Below are positions 42,707 to 50,486 of a stretch of 64,000 nucleotides of DNA, one piece after another. The DNA is taken from the NCBI RefSeq assembly GCF_012396185.1, contig NZ_JAAXOW010000003.1, positions 186,001-250,000 of the forward strand, given 5' to 3'. Below the pieces are notes generated by a model that saw only the letters and a program-made list of their open reading frames with translations, was not told where the DNA came from and did no database searches. Source of the stretch: Sanguibacter hominis ATCC BAA-789. GTDB lineage: Bacteria > Actinomycetota > Actinomycetes > Actinomycetales > Cellulomonadaceae. A program made the position numbers and the translations under genes. The number at the start of each line of letters is the position of its first letter. Position 1 is the first letter of the stretch.

Positions 42707-44161
42707 GTGAGCAGCGTGCCGAGAGACCTCTCCTCCGTCGTGAACGCCTACGACGTCCGCGGCCACGTACCCGGACAGCTCGACGCGACCGTCGCCGCAG
42801 CCCTCGGCGCCGCGTTCGCGACGACCGTCGTCCTCCCCGAGGTGCCGAACGGCGAGAAGCCGCGCGTCGTCGTCGGCTATGACATGCGCCGCTCGGGCCC
42901 CGGCCTCGCCGACGCGTACGCGGCTGCGCTGACGACCGCGGGGATCGACGTCGAGATCGTCGGCCCGTGCTCGACCGACATGCTCTACCACGCGTCCGGT
43001 GCGGCGGGGGTCCCGGGGACGATGGTCACGGCGAGCCGTGAGCCCCTCGACCTCAACGGCTTCAAGCTGTGCCGCGCCGGCGCCCGTCCCGTCGGGCAGG
43101 GCAGCGGTCTCGAGGAGCTGCAGGCTGCCGCCGAGGGTTTTCTCACGGGTGGCCCTGTGCCCACGGCGGACGTGCCGGGCGGCGTGACGCGCCGCAGCAC
43201 GCTGACCGGGTATGCGACCTTCCTGCGCGGGCTCGTCGACGTCGAGCACGTCCGGCCGTTGCGCGTCGTCGTCGATGCCGGGCACGGCATGGCGGGCCTG
43301 ACGGTCCCGGCCGTGCTCGGTCGCGCGGCTGACCTGCCGAGGGTGCCGATCAAGGTGCTGCCGCTGCGGCTCGAGCACGACGGGGATCCTGACCGGCCCG
43401 TGAACGACCCGTCGGCCGAGGGCGGTCTCGCCGCGCTGTGCGAGGAGGTCGTCGCCGAGGGTGCCGACATCGGTCTGGCGTTCGACGCCGACGCGGACCG
43501 CGTCATCGTCGTCGACGAGAACGGCGTCCCGGTGAGCGCGTCTGCGCTCACCGCGCTCATCGGGCTGCGGCTCGTCGCACGCGAGAGCATGGAGCGTCGC
43601 ACCGCGACCGTCATCCACGACCTCGTGACGTCGCGCGTCGTCCCGGACCTCGTCTCGGCGACGGGTGCCACGGCCGTGCGCACGCGCGTCGGCCACTCGT
43701 ACGTGAAGGCCGAGATGGCCGCGCACGACGCCGTGTTCGGCGGGGAGCACTCTGCGCACTACTACTTCCGCGACTTCTTCTTCGCGGACACGGGCATGCT
43801 CGCCGCGCTGCACGTGCTCGCGGCCCTCGGCAGCCAGCCCCACCCGATGTCCGCGCTCGCCGAGATGTACGAGCCGTACAGCGCGGACGCGATCGACCTG
43901 CCGATGACGCCCGAGCAGATGACGCGGGCGCGCGAGCGCGTGGTCGACGCGTACGTGCACCAGCGTGGCGCGGGCGACGTCGAGGTCGACGAGCTCGACG
44001 GCCTCACCGTCTCCCACTGGGCCTCGATGCCCCAGTGGTGGTTCAACCTGAGGCCTGCGAACACGGAGCCCGTGCTCCGGTTCGTGGTCGAGGCGGCCGA
44101 CGAGGACATGCTGACCAAGGTGCGCGACGACGTGCTGACGCTCCTGCGCGCGCAGGACTGA
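42707..44161 (+). CDS. manB: Phosphomannomutase/phosphoglucomutase
   Basis: The 484-residue alpha-D-phosphohexomutase is full length, with AYDVRGHVPGQ at the start, metal-binding DADADR (near residue 260), the sugar loop GGEHSAHYYFRD and the phosphate loop RPANTEPVLRF. The catalytic serine loop, TASHNP in typical members, reads TASREP here. The phosphoserine is kept but the His and Asn are changed. In actinobacteria this enzyme makes mannose-1-phosphate for GDP-mannose. It is followed by a Trm112-like gene with a strong GGAGGAA site. Confidence 0.88.
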   Translation: MSSVPRDLSSVVNAYDVRGHVPGQLDATVAAALGAAFATTVVLPEVPNGEKPRVVVGYDMRRSGPGLADAYAAALTTAGIDVEIVGPCSTDMLYHASGAAGVPGTMVTASREPLDLNGFKLCRAGARPVGQGSGLEELQAAAEGFLTGGPVPTADVPGGVTRRSTLTGYATFLRGLVDVEHVRPLRVVVDAGHGMAGLTVPAVLGRAADLPRVPIKVLPLRLEHDGDPDRPVNDPSAEGGLAALCEEVVAEGADIGLAFDADADRVIVVDENGVPVSASALTALIGLRLVARESMERRTATVIHDLVTSRVVPDLVSATGATAVRTRVGHSYVKAEMAAHDAVFGGEHSAHYYFRDFFFADTGMLAALHVLAALGSQPHPMSALAEMYEPYSADAIDLPMTPEQMTRARERVVDAYVHQRGAGDVEVDELDGLTVSHWASMPQWWFNLRPANTEPVLRFVVEAADEDMLTKVRDDVLTLLRAQD

Positions 44162-44172
44162 CCGGAGGAACG

Positions 44173-44382
44173 ATGAACCAGCCCCAGACCCCCGCCCCCC
44201 TCTCCGTCGAGCCCTGGGTCCGCGACATCCTGCGCTGCCCCGTGACGGGCGCGACGCTCGTCGACGGCGTCGGCCCGGGCGGCGAGCCCGAGCTGCACTC
44301 GACCGACCCCGAGCGCCCGCTCGCGTACCCCGTGCGCGACGGCATCCCGGTGCTCCTCGAGGACGACGCGCGCCCCCTGTGA
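44173..44382 (+). CDS. Trm112-like small protein
   Basis: The 69-residue protein fits the Trm112/UPF0434 pattern: ILRCPVTGATL near the N-terminus and YPVRDGIPVLLEDDAR at the end. Only one of the usual zinc cysteines remains (C22), as in many bacterial members. It is coupled by position to the phosphomannomutase gene (11-base gap, GGAGG). Bacterial relatives can activate partner methyltransferases; no partner is visible here. Confidence 0.85.
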   Translation: MNQPQTPAPLSVEPWVRDILRCPVTGATLVDGVGPGGEPELHSTDPERPLAYPVRDGIPVLLEDDARPL

Positions 44383-44447
44383 CGTGCGCGCCGTCCGACG
44401 CCTGGTCGGGCTGGTGAACCGCCGCGCGTCGCGGGCGGTCACGGCTT

Positions 44448-44453
44448 TACACT
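44448..44453 (+). promoter_or_regulatory. -10 element of the CDF transporter gene
   Basis: TACACT lies 54 bases before the GTG at 44508, with an expected start near 44460, inside a 12-bp hairpin. Confidence 0.5.
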
Positions 44454-44456
44454 GAT

Positions 44457-44484
44457 CCGCGCCCGAGCAGCCGCTCGGGCGCGG
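44457..44484 (+). promoter_or_regulatory. Perfect 12-bp hairpin at the 5' end of the CDF transporter leader
   Basis: CCGCGCCCGAGC (44457-44468) and GCTCGGGCGCGG (44473-44484) pair perfectly around AGCC. The repeat begins at the predicted transcription start. It could be an operator, an RNA stabiliser or the terminator of the upstream genes; no U-tract follows. Confidence 0.55.
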
Positions 44485-44507
44485 GAGACAGTCAGTCGGG
44501 AGGCACC

Positions 44508-45431
44508 GTGGCGCACGGTGGAGGAAACAAGGCGATCATCGCGGCGCTCGCCGCCAACCTGGGTATCGCCGTGACGAAGTTCGTGGCATACCTGCTCACG
44601 CACTCGTCGTCGATGCTCGCCGAGTCCGTTCACTCGCTCGCCGACTCCGGCAACCAGCTGCTCCTGCTGGTCGGCGGGAAGCGCGCCCGCCGCGAGGCGA
44701 CCCCCGAGCACCCGTTCGGCTACGGGCGCATGCGGTACGTGTACGCCTTCCTCGTCTCGATCATCCTCTTCACGCTCGGTGGCCTCTTCGCGCTCTACGA
44801 GGCGTACCACAAGTGGCACGACCCGCACCCGATCGAGTCGTGGCACTGGGTCCCGATCGTCGTCCTCGTCTCGGCGATCGTCATGGAGGGCTTCTCCTTC
44901 CGCACCGCCGTGCGCGAGTCCAACCCGTTGCGCGGCACGCGCTCGTGGTGGCAGTTCATCCGGACCGCGAAGGCGCCCGAGCTGCCCGTCGTGCTCCTCG
45001 AGGACTTCGGTGCGCTGGTCGGCCTCATCCTCGCCCTCGGCGGCGTCAGCATGACGCTCGTGACCGACAACGGTCTGTGGGACGCGGCGGGCACCGCCTC
45101 GATCGGCGTGCTGCTCATCGTCATCGCGGTCGTGCTCGCCCTCGAGATCAAGTCGCTCCTGCTGGGCGAGGCGGCCTCGCCCGAGCACGTCACCGCCGTG
45201 CGCACGTCGCTCGTCGGCGAGGGCGTCGTCTCGGTCATCCACCTGCGCACGATGCACCTCGGACCCGAGGAGATTCTCGTCGCGGCGAAGATCGAGGTCG
45301 ACGCCGCTGAGACCGCCGCCGAGGTGGCCCACGCGATCGACGCGGCCGAGAACCGCGTGCGCGCGGCTCTCCCCGGGATGGACGTGACGATCTACCTGGA
45401 GCCCGACCTGCGCCGCGCGCTCTTGTCCTGA
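44508..45431 (+). CDS. Cation diffusion facilitator (CDF) family metal exporter
   Basis: The 307-residue membrane protein has about six helices and a C-terminal cytoplasmic domain. It carries metal-site residues in HSSSMLAESVHSLADSGNQ and HPFGYGRMRYVYAFLVS, and a helix VLLEDFGALVGLILAL with an acidic pair. These fit the Zn/Fe-type CDF exporters that use a proton gradient. GTG 44508 follows GGGAGG. Its 3' end overlaps the convergent acyltransferase by 40 bases. Confidence 0.93.
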   Translation: MAHGGGNKAIIAALAANLGIAVTKFVAYLLTHSSSMLAESVHSLADSGNQLLLLVGGKRARREATPEHPFGYGRMRYVYAFLVSIILFTLGGLFALYEAYHKWHDPHPIESWHWVPIVVLVSAIVMEGFSFRTAVRESNPLRGTRSWWQFIRTAKAPELPVVLLEDFGALVGLILALGGVSMTLVTDNGLWDAAGTASIGVLLIVIAVVLALEIKSLLLGEAASPEHVTAVRTSLVGEGVVSVIHLRTMHLGPEEILVAAKIEVDAAETAAEVAHAIDAAENRVRAALPGMDVTIYLEPDLRRALLS

Positions 45432-46525
45432 CGCTCTGCGAGGGCCCGGTCGGGGTCGACGAGCATGTGCACGAGCGGCGGCTCGACGAGCCAGCGCGTC
45501 GCTGCGACCACGGGCGCTGACGCGAGCAGGAGCGTCATCGCGACCGCGATCAGCGGGAGGACGACGCCGACGAAGGGCGCCGTTCCCCAGAAGTCCGGCC
45601 AGTCGAGGTGCCTCACGCAGTTGATGAGGACCGCGTGGAGGAGGTAGACGTACATCGTCTGCTGCCCCACGTAGGTCCACCACTGTCGTGTCGCCGGGGC
45701 GAGGGCGAGGACGGCCACGGTCCCGACGGCCCCGGTGACGAGCACGAGCACCCTGACCGCGATCCCCCCGGCGGGGGACAGGCCCATGGCGTCGTAGCTC
45801 AGGTCGAGCGTGAACAGCCCCTTCCGGAGGTCGTCACGCAGCAGGACGACGGCGGCCAGGCCCGCGACGAGGACCGCTGCACCGAGCCAACGTGCGGGGC
45901 GTGCACGCAGGAGCGCGAGGTGGTGGGGCTTGACGATCATCCCCGCGACGAAGAACGGCAGGAACGAGAAGAAGCGCGCGATCGTCATCGTCTGGTTCAG
46001 GTTGTCCATCAGGGGCATGAGGACCGCCAGCAGGATCGCGGTCAGGAGGGGCCAGCGCAGGATCTGCAGCACCGGGGTGACGAGACGCCACATCGCGAGA
46101 GCGAGCAGGAACCACAGCGTCCAGGTCGGCTTGAGGTACTGCACGGGGAAGTCGCCGTCGACCGTGACGAAGCGGATGAGCGCGTGGACCGTCTGGAAGA
46201 TCACGTACGGGACGAGCAGGCCGCTGACGATCCGAGCGACCTGGTGGGGAGCCCCGCGGTACGACCGAGCGAGGTAGCCGGTGACGAAGACGAAGGCCGG
46301 CATGTGGAAGCTGTAGATCCACACCGAGAGGACCTTCGCGTAGGGTCCCGGTACCTGCGACAGGAGATGGCCCAGCACGACGAGCACGATGAGGATCGCG
46401 CGGGCGTTGTCGAGGACGAGGTCTCGACCCGCCGACGAGCCGGACGCAGCCGGGCCGGACGCAGCCGGGTTGCCCCCGGTGGGCTCGCTGCTCGGCGTCG
46501 TCGGAGCGGGAGGAGGAGAGATCAC
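45392..46525 (-). CDS. Membrane acyltransferase, OafA/fucose 4-O-acetylase-like
   Basis: The 377-residue protein has a Ser/Pro/Ala-rich N-terminus (1-32) and about ten membrane helices. The start of the membrane part, LDNARAILIVLVVLGHL followed by WIYSFHMPAFVFVTGYL, contains the histidine of acyltransferase-3 enzymes. YLKPTWTLWFLLAL and FLPFFVAGMI are also typical of fucose 4-O-acetylase relatives. It would acetylate an envelope glycan. GTG 46525 follows TAGCGT by six bases. Confidence 0.9.
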   Translation of the reverse strand: MISPPPAPTTPSSEPTGGNPAASGPAASGSSAGRDLVLDNARAILIVLVVLGHLLSQVPGPYAKVLSVWIYSFHMPAFVFVTGYLARSYRGAPHQVARIVSGLLVPYVIFQTVHALIRFVTVDGDFPVQYLKPTWTLWFLLALAMWRLVTPVLQILRWPLLTAILLAVLMPLMDNLNQTMTIARFFSFLPFFVAGMIVKPHHLALLRARPARWLGAAVLVAGLAAVVLLRDDLRKGLFTLDLSYDAMGLSPAGGIAVRVLVLVTGAVGTVAVLALAPATRQWWTYVGQQTMYVYLLHAVLINCVRHLDWPDFWGTAPFVGVVLPLIAVAMTLLLASAPVVAATRWLVEPPLVHMLVDPDRALAERQDKSARRRSGSR

Positions 46526-46531
46526 CGGACG

Positions 46532-46537
46532 ACGCTA
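46532..46537 (-). promoter_or_regulatory. -10 element for the leaderless acyltransferase gene
   Basis: On the minus strand TAGCGT ends six bases before GTG 46525. Confidence 0.5.
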
Positions 46538-46669
46538 GCAAGAGTCCAGCGCCCCCGCGCGCCGCCGTGCGGAGTTGCCGCCCGCGCACTGCCGACCGAT
46601 GGTTGAGGCATGGTCGACCCGCACCGCCGTCGTTCTTCCGTACCTGCCAGCGCCGCCGATGGGAGGGAC

Positions 46670-47959
46670 ATGATCCGTCGCCTCGAGCCGCCCGCCGCCA
46701 CGGCGCTGGCCGCTCCCCGTGCACGGGCCGTGACCGTCCGTCGCGCGCTCGCGGCCCTCGTCGCGGCCGTCGTCTCCCTCCCTGCGGGCGCCGCCGTCGC
46801 GACCGCCCACGGCCCGGCTCCGGTCGGCTCGCAGGTCACCGCCTCGCGCGCAGAGACGTCGCTCTCGCTCGGCGTGAGCCACGACGTGGCGCGCAGGTAC
46901 GAGGCCGTGTGGGCCACCGGCAGGGTGTCCGCAGCGGGAGCGGCCCTCCGCGACCGGAAGGTCACCGTCCAGGTCCGTCCCGCGACAGGCGGGTCGTGGA
47001 CCTCGGTCGGCAGCGCGCGCACCAGCGCGACGGGACGCTACAGCGTCGCGCTGCGCGTGCCCGGGACGGTCCAGGTGCGCGCCAAGGTGGCAGCGACGGG
47101 CTCGACCGAGGCGGCCCGGTCGCAGGTGCGCGAGGTCGCGACCGTGACCTCCGACCGGACGCTCGGCGCTCGGCGGGCCGCACTGGCCTCCCGCGCCGGA
47201 GACTGGACCTCAGGGACGAAGAAGCTGACCAAGAAGGAACGGACGGCGACCAGGCTCAAGGGGCTCAAGGCCGTGCGGTACCGAGCTGTCGAGAAGGGGC
47301 TCCTCGTCGAGACCCGGACGTCGAAGGAGACGCGCACGTGGCGCGTCGCAGGCAAGATCCTCACGGCGTACCGCGCTGCCGGCGGACCGAAGGGACGCTA
47401 CGGCGTCCCCGTCGGTGACGCGCGCTGCGGCCTGATGTCGGGTGGGTGCGTGCAGCGGTTCTCGCGCGGCGTCCTCTACTCGTCGTCGGCGAAGACGAAG
47501 GCGACGGGCACGGGCGTGCGCGGGGCACGCGGTGAGGTCGCTGCGGCAGCCGCGTCGCAGCTGGGCTACGCCAGACGAACGACCAACTCGCAGGTGCAGC
47601 ACACCAAGTTCAACTCCTGGATGGGCTCGACCCGGCCCTGGTGCTCGATCTTCATGTCGTGGTCCTTCGCAGCGAGCGGCCACCGCAGCACCGTGCCGCA
47701 GGCCACGAGCTACACGAAGTTCCGCGCGGAGGTGCGTCGCACGATGCCCACGGGACGCACACCTCAGGTCGGCGCGCTCGCGTTCCTGGACACCCGGCCT
47801 CCGGCCGACGACAACCATGTCGCGCTCGTCGTCGCGCGCAAGGGCAAGAACGTCACGATCATCGAAGGCAACATGGGCGCTGGCTGGGGCAAGCGGGGTG
47901 TCGTCACCCGGACGATTCGCGCCTCGAGCGTCATCTTCTACGCCTACCCCTCGTACTGA
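46670..47959 (+). CDS. Secreted LGFP-repeat and CHAP-like protein
   Basis: The 429-residue protein starts with an Ala-rich signal peptide (about 25-48), then an Ig-like stretch (about 65-130), an LGFP-type repeat (GPKGRYGVPVGDARCG...VQRFSRGVLYSS, about 240-285) and a C-terminal cysteine-peptidase-like domain. There C325 in WCSIFMSW, H383 in DNHVALV and the IIEGN turn form a plausible catalytic site. LGFP repeats often tether proteins to the cell wall. I prefer ATG 46670 with GGGAGG upstream; ATG 46610 is an alternative. A close paralogue follows. Confidence 0.82.
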   Translation: MIRRLEPPAATALAAPRARAVTVRRALAALVAAVVSLPAGAAVATAHGPAPVGSQVTASRAETSLSLGVSHDVARRYEAVWATGRVSAAGAALRDRKVTVQVRPATGGSWTSVGSARTSATGRYSVALRVPGTVQVRAKVAATGSTEAARSQVREVATVTSDRTLGARRAALASRAGDWTSGTKKLTKKERTATRLKGLKAVRYRAVEKGLLVETRTSKETRTWRVAGKILTAYRAAGGPKGRYGVPVGDARCGLMSGGCVQRFSRGVLYSSSAKTKATGTGVRGARGEVAAAAASQLGYARRTTNSQVQHTKFNSWMGSTRPWCSIFMSWSFAASGHRSTVPQATSYTKFRAEVRRTMPTGRTPQVGALAFLDTRPPADDNHVALVVARKGKNVTIIEGNMGAGWGKRGVVTRTIRASSVIFYAYPSY

Positions 47960-48017
47960 GCCCCACCCCCGACGGGAGCGGCGCGGGTCGCACCCCTGAA
48001 CCCCCGATTGCGAGCAC

Positions 48018-49283
48018 ATGCAGACACCTCGCCGCACGCTCACGACCCTGGCCGCCGCCGTCGCGCTCACCCTTGCCGTACCGGGGGCCGCGCACGCGGC
48101 ACCCGCCCCGAGCGCCGCCGTGGAGGTGGTCACCACCCCGGTGGTCGCCTCCCCGAAGGCGACCGCGCGGTCGGCGTCGCGGATCTCCCTCAAGGCGAGC
48201 CAGGCGTCCGTGCGCAAGGGTGAGCTGGTGTGGCTCTCCGGCAAGGTCACCGGCGCGAAGCCGCACGGCCGCAAGGTCGTCGTCGAGCGCCGCAAGGCAG
48301 GCGGCGCATGGAAGAGGTACACGACCGCGACGACGAGCCGCGCCGGCTCGTTCTCCCAGTCCGTCCGTCCCACCGGCGTCTACCAGTACCGTGCGCGCGT
48401 CGCGGCGACGAGCAAGGCGACCGCGGCGGCGAGCCCCGCGCTCACGGTCACGTTCTCGAAGGGGAAGCGGACGCTCGCACAGCGTGCCGCGGTGATCGGC
48501 TCCGCGCGGCTGGGCGCGCCGGCCGCTGGCGTCGCAGCCCTCACCGGGTCCCAGGCTCGGGCGACCCGGGCCACGAAGGTCACCCGCGTGCAGCACCGTC
48601 AGTACGCGAAGGGCATGCTCGTCACCGTGGAGCGCGGCTCGACCGTGCGTACGTGGCTCGTCGCCGGCAAGATCCTCACGGCCTACCGCGCTCAGGGTGG
48701 TCCCACCGGGAGGCTCGGCGTCCCGGTCGCCGACCCAAAGTGCGGGCTCGTCGACAAGGGGTGCGTCCAGAGGTTCAGCCGCGGCACCGTCTACTCGAGC
48801 AAGGCCCACGCCCGGGCGACGGTGACCACCGTGACCGGGGCCGAGGGAGAAGTCGTGGCCGCCGCCCGGTCCCACGTGGGTTACCGGAAGAAGTACGCGA
48901 AGCAGAGCGTGCAGCACACGAAGTTCAACACGTGGATGGGCTCGACCGGCGCGTGGTGCAGCTTCTACCAGTCGTGGGCTTCGGCGGCGGCAGGCAGGGG
49001 ATCGACCATTCCCAAGATCGCGAAGTTCTCCACGTTCCGTGACACGGTCAGGTCGCGCATGAAGACGGGCTCGAAGCCCAAGGTCGGTGCGCTCGTCTTC
49101 TTCAACACGTACCCGCCGGCTGGGGTCGCGACCCACGTCGGCCTCGTCACCGCGGTCAAGGCCGGGAAGATCACCGTCATCGACGGGAACACCCTCGGTA
49201 ACCTGCCCGCCGGTACCCGCGGAGTCCTCGAGCGGACCTGGCCCGAGTCGCGCGCGCTGTACTACGCGTACCCCTCGTACTGA
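48018..49283 (+). CDS. Secreted LGFP-repeat and CHAP-like protein, paralogue
   Basis: The 421-residue protein has a clear signal peptide (cleavage after AHA, near residue 27), a basic beta-rich domain (about 55-140), an LGFP-type repeat (GPTGRLGVPVADPKCG, QRFSRGTVYSS), and a C-terminal domain with C314 in WCSFYQSW, H373 in THVGLV and VIDGN. It matches the preceding gene in domain order and shares KILTAYRA and YAYPSY ends. The two are a tandem duplication, likely with a cell-wall hydrolase or related role. Confidence 0.82.
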   Translation: MQTPRRTLTTLAAAVALTLAVPGAAHAAPAPSAAVEVVTTPVVASPKATARSASRISLKASQASVRKGELVWLSGKVTGAKPHGRKVVVERRKAGGAWKRYTTATTSRAGSFSQSVRPTGVYQYRARVAATSKATAAASPALTVTFSKGKRTLAQRAAVIGSARLGAPAAGVAALTGSQARATRATKVTRVQHRQYAKGMLVTVERGSTVRTWLVAGKILTAYRAQGGPTGRLGVPVADPKCGLVDKGCVQRFSRGTVYSSKAHARATVTTVTGAEGEVVAAARSHVGYRKKYAKQSVQHTKFNTWMGSTGAWCSFYQSWASAAAGRGSTIPKIAKFSTFRDTVRSRMKTGSKPKVGALVFFNTYPPAGVATHVGLVTAVKAGKITVIDGNTLGNLPAGTRGVLERTWPESRALYYAYPSY

Positions 49284-49294
49284 GCCGGCCGGCC

Positions 49295-49309
49295 CAGGGC
49301 GGCGCCCTG
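49295..49309. terminator. Convergent terminator hairpin
   Basis: CAGGGC-GGC-GCCCTG forms a 6-bp stem in the 30-base gap between the convergent secreted-protein and GT2 genes. A CCGGCCGG palindrome lies just before it. Confidence 0.45.
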
Positions 49310-49313
49310 CCGA

Positions 49314-50405
49314 TCAGGTCGGGGTGCCGCCTGTGGTCAGGCGGGACGTGTCGTGGGTCGTGTGCGCGCCGCGGAGCAGGCCGTTCCAGAACCCGGCGCC
49401 CCACGCGAGGTGCACAGACGGGAAGACGACGAGAGACCTGAGCCGGTCACCGAGCGTGCGTCCGCCTGCCGGGCTCGCGACGACCGCGAGCAGCGCGATC
49501 ACGTAGAGCGCCGCACCGGCCCCGAGCGCCGCGCTGATCCAGCGCCACGCGCCGCCGAGGCCCGCGAGGCCCGTGACCGCGCCGACGACGACGGTCAGCG
49601 CGAGCCAGGCGACGAGCGCGGGCGGCACGAAGTAGCGCAGCCCGTTGCGCGACCCGAGGCGTCGAGCGAGCTCACCGCGCCACGACCCGGTCGCGAAGAA
49701 CTGGCGGACGAGCTGGCCCCACGTCTCGCGGGGACGGTAGGTCACGGCGAGGCGCGGGTCGAACCACACCGTGTAGCCCGCCGCACGGATGCGCAGGTTG
49801 AGCTCCCAGTCCTCACCGCGCCGCACAGACTCGTCGTACAGGCCGACCTCGTCGAGCACCGCGCGGCGGAACACGCCGAGGTAGGCGGACTCCGACGGGC
49901 CTTCGTCGCCACCCACGTGGTAGCTCGGACCGCCGAGACCGAAGCGGCTCGTGTACGTGCGCGCGACCGCGCTCTGGAACGGCGAGAGGCCTTCCGCCTT
50001 CATGACACCGCCGACGTTCGCCGCGCGGGTGCGGGCGAGCGTCTCGAGCGCCTGCCGCGTGTAACCCTCCGGCAGCACGGAGTGCGCGTCCACACGGACG
50101 ACCGTGGGGTACCTGCTCGCCCGGATCGCCAGGTTGAGGCCCACGGGGATGTGCGTCCGGGGGTTGTCGACGAGGACGACACGATCGTCGTCGGCGGCGA
50201 TGCGCCGGGCGAGCTCGGTCGTCCCGTCGTTCGACGGGCCGAGCGCGAGCACCACCTCGCACGGCTCGGACGTCTCCTGCTCGAGGATCGAGCGCACCGC
50301 CGGCTCGAGGTACCGCACCTCGTTGAGGACCGGCATGACGTAGCTGACTCCGGCCCCGGGAGGGGGGACGTCGGCGGGGCGGGACGCGGGCGCAGGAGAG
50401 GACAT
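49314..50405 (-). CDS. GT2 glycosyltransferase with C-terminal membrane helices
   Basis: The 363-residue enzyme has an N-terminal GT-A domain (VSYVMPVLNEVRYLEPAV, PSNDGTTELARRI, VRVDAHSVLPEGY with the metal-binding DAH, GEDWELNLRIRAAGY as the catalytic ED) and two or three C-terminal helices (about 255-345). The form resembles ExoA-like and succinoglycan-type GT2 enzymes. ATG 50405 has AGAAGG upstream. It is divergent from the first phosphotransferase gene. Confidence 0.9.
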   Translation of the reverse strand: MSSPAPASRPADVPPPGAGVSYVMPVLNEVRYLEPAVRSILEQETSEPCEVVLALGPSNDGTTELARRIAADDDRVVLVDNPRTHIPVGLNLAIRASRYPTVVRVDAHSVLPEGYTRQALETLARTRAANVGGVMKAEGLSPFQSAVARTYTSRFGLGGPSYHVGGDEGPSESAYLGVFRRAVLDEVGLYDESVRRGEDWELNLRIRAAGYTVWFDPRLAVTYRPRETWGQLVRQFFATGSWRGELARRLGSRNGLRYFVPPALVAWLALTVVVGAVTGLAGLGGAWRWISAALGAGAALYVIALLAVVASPAGGRTLGDRLRSLVVFPSVHLAWGAGFWNGLLRGAHTTHDTSRLTTGGTPT

Positions 50406-50473
50406 GGTGCCTTCTGGTCGGGAGCGGCGATGTGCTGCCCCGATGATGGCAGATCCGCCGGGAACCCGGCTGA

Positions 50474-50479
50474 TAGCGT
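50474..50479 (+). promoter_or_regulatory. -10 element for the leaderless phosphotransferase gene
   Basis: TAGCGT ends seven bases before GTG 50487. This probably drives the teichoic-acid-like operon. Confidence 0.5.
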
Positions 50480-50486
50480 TCCAGCC

